Shown here one piece after another: positions 5,259 through 9,644 of a DNA stretch of 9,644 nucleotides. The position numbers and the translations under genes were made by a program. The notes below the pieces were generated by a model. That model ran no database searches. It was given only the letters and a program-made list of their open reading frames with translations, and had not been told where the DNA came from. The DNA is from Parachlamydiales bacterium. Lineage in GTDB: Bacteria; Chlamydiota; Chlamydiia; Chlamydiales; JAJFMK01. The stretch spans positions 1-9,644 of the forward strand of contig JAGVKY010000174.1 of assembly GCA_020050175.1 (NCBI GenBank), given 5' to 3'. Position 1 is the stretch's first letter, and the number at the start of each line of letters is the position of its first letter.

Positions 5259-6539
5259 GTGATGGATCAGTTTGTTATTGAAAGAGGTCAACTAAGGGGA
5301 GAACTTGTTGTTCCCCCTTCTAAATCTCAGACGCTGAGAGCGATTCTCTTTGCTGCAATGGCGAAGGGGAAAAGTGTGATCCACCATTACCTTCCTTCTC
5401 CAGATGCCGAGGCGATGATCAAAGCATGCCGATTACTTGGGGCTAAGATTTCTGTTTTTCCTGAACGGTTGGAAATTGAGGGACTAGCGGGAAAGATTGA
5501 TCGGGCCGAAGATGTCATCGATGCGGGGAATTCAGGAATTGTCCTCCGCTTTTGTGCAGGTCTTGGTGCTCTCTCCTCATATCCTGTCGTTTTAACAGGC
5601 GATTATTCCATTCGGCATCACCGCCCCATCCAACCCCTTCTGAACAGCCTCTCCCAACTGGGAGTAAGAGCCAAAACCATGCGGGCCGATGGATATGCTC
5701 CAGTTATTCTACAGGGTCCCATCCATCGAAAAAAAACTGTCATTGTGGGGGAAGATTCACAACCTGTCTCTTCCCTTTTGATTGCTGGTGCTTTTGCAGA
5801 AATTCCGATCGAAATTGAAGTGAGAAACCCCGGAGAAAAACCGTGGGTCTCTCTCACTTTGCATTGGTTAGATAGATTGGGGATTCCCTACCAAAACCAA
5901 AAATTTGAACGGTACCAATTGCAGGGGCAGGCAAAATACGATGGTTTTGAATATTCAGTCCCTGGGGATTGGAGCTCTGCAGCTTTTCCCATAGCCGCGG
6001 CGCTTGTAACGCAATCGGAGCTTCTCCTTAAAAATATCGATGTTTCCGATCCCCAAGGGGACAAGGAACTGATTTCTATCTTTCAAAAGATGGGGGGGAA
6101 AATTGAGATCGACGAGGCAAAAAAGACTCTCCAAATAAAAAAGACAACAGCTTTGAAAGGAGTCAGTGTCGATATTAATAATTTTGTCGATGGGATTACG
6201 ATTTTAGCTGTTGTAGGTTGTTTTGCCGAGGGGGAGACCCATATTTACAATGGCGCTGTGACCAAACAAAAAGAGTGCAATCGGATCCAAGCCATCGCAA
6301 GTGAATTAAGAAAAATGGGGGCTAAAGTAGCAGAACATGAAGATGGTCTAACTGTTAAGAAATCGGCTCTTAGAGGGGCGGAGGTTCATTCTTATCATGA
6401 TCATCGGATGGCCATGTCTCTTGCTGTGGCTGGGATGGGGGCAGAGGGGAAGACTTTAATTTCGCCTGTGGGCTGTATCTCCAAAACCTTTCCCTCGTTC
6501 GCACGAGATTTTCAGACAGCCGGAGCCTTAATCTCATGA
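5259..6539 (+). CDS. aroA: 3-phosphoshikimate 1-carboxyvinyltransferase (EPSP synthase)
   Basis: Cytoplasmic sixth step of the shikimate pathway: shikimate-3-phosphate plus phosphoenolpyruvate gives EPSP (EC 2.5.1.19). The 426-aa product has the family's normal length and, by eye against E. coli AroA, keeps Lys22, Ser23 and Arg27 in PPSKSQTLR, the LTGDYSIRHHRP segment, Ser167-Gln168, catalytic Asp311, Glu339 and Arg342 in KQKECNR, Arg383 in HDHRMAM and Lys409 in ISKTFP. Notable differences: the GNAGTAMRP loop reads GNSGIVLRF (90-98), and the residue aligned with E. coli Ser169 is Asp166. Translation may begin at GTG 5259 or at the adjacent ATG 5262; the ATG is as likely and no good Shine-Dalgarno sequence decides it. 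First gene of aroA-aroK-aroC-aroB; its stop overlaps the aroK start by ATGA. A truncated copy of its 5' end lies 1.85 kb upstream. Confidence 0.96.
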   Translation: MMDQFVIERGQLRGELVVPPSKSQTLRAILFAAMAKGKSVIHHYLPSPDAEAMIKACRLLGAKISVFPERLEIEGLAGKIDRAEDVIDAGNSGIVLRFCAGLGALSSYPVVLTGDYSIRHHRPIQPLLNSLSQLGVRAKTMRADGYAPVILQGPIHRKKTVIVGEDSQPVSSLLIAGAFAEIPIEIEVRNPGEKPWVSLTLHWLDRLGIPYQNQKFERYQLQGQAKYDGFEYSVPGDWSSAAFPIAAALVTQSELLLKNIDVSDPQGDKELISIFQKMGGKIEIDEAKKTLQIKKTTALKGVSVDINNFVDGITILAVVGCFAEGETHIYNGAVTKQKECNRIQAIASELRKMGAKVAEHEDGLTVKKSALRGAEVHSYHDHRMAMSLAVAGMGAEGKTLISPVGCISKTFPSFARDFQTAGALIS

Positions 6540-7012
6540 ATTTGATTTTCTGCGGTCTCTCTAAAAGCGGAAAAACGACGATCGGAAAAAGGGTGGCAGA
6601 AAGGCTCCAGTGGACTTTTATCGATACAGATCAGCTTATCGGCGAAAATAGTCGAGAAATTTATTACAATCAAGGTGAGTTATTTTTTCGTGCGTTGGAA
6701 AAAAAATCGATTGCCTCTCTCCACAACTGTCAACAGTGCGTGATTGCAACTGGGGGTGGGAGTCTTTTAGATCCAGACAATCAAAAATTTCTTAAAACTT
6801 TGGGAATTTCAATTTACTTAAAGGTAGATCCAAACGTGGCAAAAGCGAGGGGAATGTCTCCTCATCTAGCGACCGAAGAGACAGTTCAAAAGCGAATTCC
6901 GATCTACGAAAATAGTGCCGACCTGACGATAGAGACTGAGGGATTAAGCGAAGAAGAGATAGTGGAGCAAGTAGTATGGCGAGTAACTCCTTTGGGAATA
7001 TTTTCAAAATAA
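6536..7012 (+). CDS. aroK: shikimate kinase
   Basis: Cytoplasmic kinase (EC 2.7.1.71) phosphorylating shikimate with ATP, one step before AroA. At 158 aa it is slightly short for the family. It has a Walker A loop GLSKSGKT (7-14), the shikimate-binding Asp32 in IDTDQLI, Arg52 in GELFFRALE, the GGG loop (73-75) in IATGGGS, and the C-terminal adenine-side motif KRIPIYENSADLTIET with Arg120. The lid segment, usually containing R-P-L-L, reads GMSPHL (106-111), so the usual lid arginine is not obvious; this is a by-eye alignment. The ATG overlaps the aroA stop (ATGA), with GGAG at 6522-6525 inside aroA as ribosome binding site, which indicates coupling. Its last 37 nt overlap the aroC start. Chlamydial genomes often call this gene aroL. 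Confidence 0.93.
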   Translation: MNLIFCGLSKSGKTTIGKRVAERLQWTFIDTDQLIGENSREIYYNQGELFFRALEKKSIASLHNCQQCVIATGGGSLLDPDNQKFLKTLGISIYLKVDPNVAKARGMSPHLATEETVQKRIPIYENSADLTIETEGLSEEEIVEQVVWRVTPLGIFSK

Positions 7013-8049
7013 CAACCTGGGGCGAATCGCATGGCAAATCGATTGGCGTTGTCATTGATGGTTGTCCAGCAGGGCTTGAATTATGCGAAGAAGACATTCA
7101 AAAAGCCCTCGACAAAAGAGTTCCGGGTAACAGCCCTTATACCTCACCTCGTAAAGAAACCGATCAGGCACAAATTTTGTCAGGGGTTTTCGAGGGGAAA
7201 ACAACCGGAACACCGATATCCATTTTGATCCCCAATCAAGATGCAGACTCTAGTAAGTATGAGCCCATTAAGAATCTTTTACGCCCTTCTCATGCCAATT
7301 TTGCCTATCTCTCCAAGTACGGAATTTATGATTACAGGGGCGGAGGGAGAGCTTCGGCCCGAGAAACGGCCTGCCGTGTAGCTGCCGGGGCTGTTGCTAA
7401 AAAGCTTTTGGAGAATCAGGGCATTGAACTTATTGCCTTTATCCAACAGATTGGAAATATCGAAGCCACCATCCCTGAAGGACAACTCCAAGATCTCATC
7501 AAAAAAAGTCCCCTCTTTTGTCCAGACCTTTCTGCAACCGAACAAATGATAAAACTTTTGGAGCAGACCAAAGAGGAAAAGGATTCTTTAGGAGGAATTG
7601 TGACGTTTATGGTGACATCGCTTCCCGCGGGCCTTGGAGATCCGATTTACGAAAAGCTGGAGGCCAACCTTGCTCATGCCATGATGTCAATTCCTGCAAC
7701 GAAAGGGGTAGAAATAGGGGCAGGCTTTAAAGCGGCCGAAATGAAAGGCTCGGAACATAACGACCTCTTTACTTCGACAGAAAAAACTCGAACGAACAAC
7801 GCTGGGGGTACCCTCGGGGGAATATCAACAGGAATGCCTTTGATGGGGCGGGTCGCTTTCAAACCAACCGCAAGCATTGCCAAACCTCAAGAAACTATCT
7901 CAACACAAGGGGAAAAAGCAACTTTCCAACTTCCCGAAGGCTCTCGCCACGACCCTTGTGTGGCGATTCGAGGGGTCCCTGTTGTTGAGGCGATGGTTGC
8001 TCTAGTCCTTGTTGATGCGCTTTTGCTCAACCGTTGTGCACAACTATGA
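6976..8049 (+). CDS. aroC: chorismate synthase
   Basis: Converts EPSP to chorismate with reduced FMN (EC 4.2.3.5), the last common step to aromatic compounds. The 357-aa product starts MASNSFGNIFKITTWGESHG, exactly the family's N-terminal pattern, which fixes the start even though it overlaps aroK by 37 nt in another frame. Family signatures are present: GESHG (16-20, His19), RPSHA (His106), GGGRASARET (122-131) for FMN and phosphate binding, and RHDPC (324-328, catalytic Asp326). A GTGGAG ribosome binding site about 8 nt upstream lies inside aroK. The stop overlaps the aroB ATG as ATGA. No truncation or missing catalytic residue seen. Confidence 0.97.
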   Translation: MASNSFGNIFKITTWGESHGKSIGVVIDGCPAGLELCEEDIQKALDKRVPGNSPYTSPRKETDQAQILSGVFEGKTTGTPISILIPNQDADSSKYEPIKNLLRPSHANFAYLSKYGIYDYRGGGRASARETACRVAAGAVAKKLLENQGIELIAFIQQIGNIEATIPEGQLQDLIKKSPLFCPDLSATEQMIKLLEQTKEEKDSLGGIVTFMVTSLPAGLGDPIYEKLEANLAHAMMSIPATKGVEIGAGFKAAEMKGSEHNDLFTSTEKTRTNNAGGTLGGISTGMPLMGRVAFKPTASIAKPQETISTQGEKATFQLPEGSRHDPCVAIRGVPVVEAMVALVLVDALLLNRCAQL

Positions 8050-9098
8050 TCGAGTTTCACCCAGGACTCTTAGCCAATCCTCAAAAACTCACAGAGCTTT
8101 TATCTGCTTTAGGTTCTCGCATCGCCGTTATTGTCAGCGAGGAGCTTCGCCCGCTCTATGGGGAATCGGTCCCTGGCGCCCATATCTTTACCTTTCCTGG
8201 CGGAGAATCTTCGAAGACCCGAGAGACAAAAGAACGGCTGGAAGATCAAATGTTTGCCAAAGGGCTGGGGAGAGATACCTGTCTTGTTGCCATCGGAGGA
8301 GGTGTAACGACCGATTTGGCAGGGTATATCGCTTCAACCTATTGCCGCGGCATCCCTCTGGTGATGATCCCCACATCTTTGCTTGCGATGGTGGATGCCA
8401 GTATCGGTGGCAAAACAGGGGTGAACACCCCTTTCGGTAAAAATTTGATTGGGTCTTTTTATCAACCCAAAAAAATCCTCATTGACACTGCAGTTCTTAA
8501 AACTTTGCCCCTTAGAGAACTTCGCAATGGAATTGTGGAGATGATCAAGCACGGGGTCATCGCTGATCGAAATTATTTTGAATTTCTTGCATCGTATAAA
8601 GACGATCTTTTTTCTCTGACTCCCGACATTCTACTGAAAGCGATTCAAAGAAGCTGTGAGATCAAAAAAGAGATCGTCAACGAAGATGTGAAAGAAAATG
8701 GAAAGCGTCGCTTTTTAAACTTTGGCCATACGATTGCCCATGCACTCGAAAGTTTATCCGACTACACTCTTCCTCATGGTGAGGCTGTGGCTATTGGAAT
8801 GGTTGTCGAAAGCGAAATTGCCGTTAAGCTAGGCCATCTATCCAAGAAATCGGCAGAAACAATCGAGCATCTGCTCATGGCTTACGGCCTCCCTCTCCAC
8901 TTACCTTTTTCACTTTCAGAAGAAGCGCTGCTTAAGGCGATGGTTTTGGACAAAAAATCGGTGGCGGGAAAGCCCCGTTTTATTCTCCTAGAAGAAATCG
9001 GGAAACCCTTAGATTGTCTCTTTGTTGAAGAAGAAATTTTAAAATCTGTTTGGAGAAGTAAACGGCATCATTTGTCAGACGCATCACAGAAACTTTAG
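8046..9098 (+). CDS. aroB: 3-dehydroquinate synthase
   Basis: NAD- and metal-dependent second enzyme of the shikimate pathway: DAHP to 3-dehydroquinate (EC 4.2.3.4). I choose ATG 8046, giving 350 aa starting MIEFHPGLL and a 4-nt ATGA overlap with the aroC stop; the longer frame begins at a TTG at 8034 and adds only four residues. Motifs numbered from ATG 8046: nucleotide-binding AIGGGVTTDLAGY (about 82-94), PTSLLAMVDASIGGKTGVN (about 109-127), metal ligands Glu165 (EMIKHG), His228 (NFGHTIAHALE) and His244 (LPHGEAVAIGM), with catalytic His232. Length is typical. It is the last gene of the cluster; in Chlamydia the bifunctional aroDE normally follows, but here a convergent SMC gene does. Confidence 0.96.
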   Translation: MIEFHPGLLANPQKLTELLSALGSRIAVIVSEELRPLYGESVPGAHIFTFPGGESSKTRETKERLEDQMFAKGLGRDTCLVAIGGGVTTDLAGYIASTYCRGIPLVMIPTSLLAMVDASIGGKTGVNTPFGKNLIGSFYQPKKILIDTAVLKTLPLRELRNGIVEMIKHGVIADRNYFEFLASYKDDLFSLTPDILLKAIQRSCEIKKEIVNEDVKENGKRRFLNFGHTIAHALESLSDYTLPHGEAVAIGMVVESEIAVKLGHLSKKSAETIEHLLMAYGLPLHLPFSLSEEALLKAMVLDKKSVAGKPRFILLEEIGKPLDCLFVEEEILKSVWRSKRHHLSDASQKL

Positions 9099-9117
9099 GG
9101 AACTATGTATGCGCCCC

Positions 9118-9129
9118 TTTTGATCAAAA
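9118..9129. other. AT palindrome between convergent aroB and smc
   Basis: TTTTGATCAAAA is a perfect 12-nt palindrome in the 65-bp gap between the aroB stop and the smc stop. A T6 tract follows at 9160-9165, too far away for a classical terminator. With an all-AT stem it would be weak. It may contribute to bidirectional termination, but I cannot support that firmly. Confidence 0.25.
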
Positions 9130-9163
9130 AGCTTAGAGCGCCTAAACAAAAGAGAGCAATTTT

Positions 9164-9644
9164 TTATTGGCATATCCGGTCACCATGGAGATAGAGATTA
9201 CCATTTTCCCTCTCCATCGGGTAGCCCAATAGAGGAAGGGAAAGAACTTTAGAGATACCCTTTTCGGCCATTGTCACCCCAATAAGTTCCGAAGCCACTT
9301 CCATGGTTCTTCTCTTATGTGTGACGAGCACAACTTGGGTGTGCAAAGAAAACGGGACAAGAAGGTCGAGAAACCGTTCGAGATTAGCTTCGTCCAAAGG
9401 AGCATCAACCTCATCAAAGAGGGCAATCGGGGCTTTTTTGACACTAAAAAGGGCTGTTAAAAGAGCAATCCCCACAAGACACTTTTCTCCTCCAGAAAGA
9501 AGATGAGCCGAACGGACGGCCTTACCAGGAGGCTGGGCTTGCAATTCGATCCCCGAAACCAAAGGCTCTTGCGGGCGTAAAAGAGATAACTTAGCGTCAC
9601 CTCCACGGAAGAGGCGTTGGAAAGCTTCTCTAAACGCTACGTTG
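9164..9644 (-). CDS. smc: SMC chromosome-segregation ATPase, C-terminal head (runs off right edge)
   Basis: The minus-strand frame stays open from the stop TAA at 9166-9164 to the right edge (159 residues visible, no start in view). The residues match the SMC C-terminal lobe in order: FREAFQRLFRGGDAKLSLLRP, the AQPPGK linker, the ABC signature LLSGGEK, a hydrophobic strand ending in Walker B LFDEVDAPLDEAN with the D-loop, and the switch-loop histidine in VLVTHKRRTME, then GVTMAEKGISKVLSL. SMC dimers use ATP to load on and compact the bacterial chromosome for segregation. The coiled coils and N-terminal Walker A lie outside the window. A TTG at 9562 could be misread as a start, but homology continues upstream of it. 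Convergent with aroB. Confidence 0.93.
   Translation of the reverse strand, partial: NVAFREAFQRLFRGGDAKLSLLRPQEPLVSGIELQAQPPGKAVRSAHLLSGGEKCLVGIALLTALFSVKKAPIALFDEVDAPLDEANLERFLDLLVPFSLHTQVVLVTHKRRTMEVASELIGVTMAEKGISKVLSLPLLGYPMERENGNLYLHGDRICQ

Noticed and set aside
8034..8045. TTG at 8034 as the aroB start.
   Set aside because: The ATG at 8046 gives the standard ATGA overlap with aroC and loses only four residues without conservation.

Overview
The window looks like a chromosomal stretch from a chlamydia-like bacterium (phylum Chlamydiota, probably an environmental or amoeba-associated lineage). The main reason is the tight same-strand order aroA-aroK-aroC-aroB, which resembles the chlamydial shikimate cluster. 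The organism call is an inference from gene order and family memory, not from a marker gene.

Left part (1-2588, minus strand): the N-terminal 481 codons of a SWIM zinc-finger protein, most likely a SNF2-family helicase whose ATPase core lies beyond the left edge. It follows a complete alanine dehydrogenase gene (ald). A perfect 14-bp-arm palindrome (2611-2641) separates ald from a divergent small ORF of 96 aa with hydrophobic segments.

Middle part (2939-5258) is the accessory segment. It holds an orphan 69-aa minus-strand ORF, a run of small hairpins, a decayed duplicate of the 5' end of aroA (3436-3509), and a long ORF of 35-residue pentatricopeptide repeats (PPR) ending in an Smr nuclease-like domain (3604-5106). 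That PPR-Smr architecture is best known from plants. One in-frame TAA in repeat 7 breaks the ORF into 277-codon and 200-codon parts. A 20-nt exact direct repeat (3119-3138 and 5116-5135) brackets the segment; it coincides with the 3' end of the 69-aa ORF. Together with the aroA remnant this points to duplication or insertion at the aroA upstream junction.

Right part (5259-9098, plus strand): aroA, aroK, aroC and aroB, with overlapping ends that suggest translational coupling. Together they supply the 3-dehydroquinate synthase, shikimate kinase, EPSP synthase and chorismate synthase steps to chorismate. The bifunctional aroDE gene expected next in Chlamydia is not present here. Instead a convergent minus-strand gene encoding the C-terminal ATPase head of an SMC chromosome-segregation protein enters from the right edge (9164-9644).

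Most novel content: the PPR-Smr gene, its nonsense codon, and the duplication scar around it.
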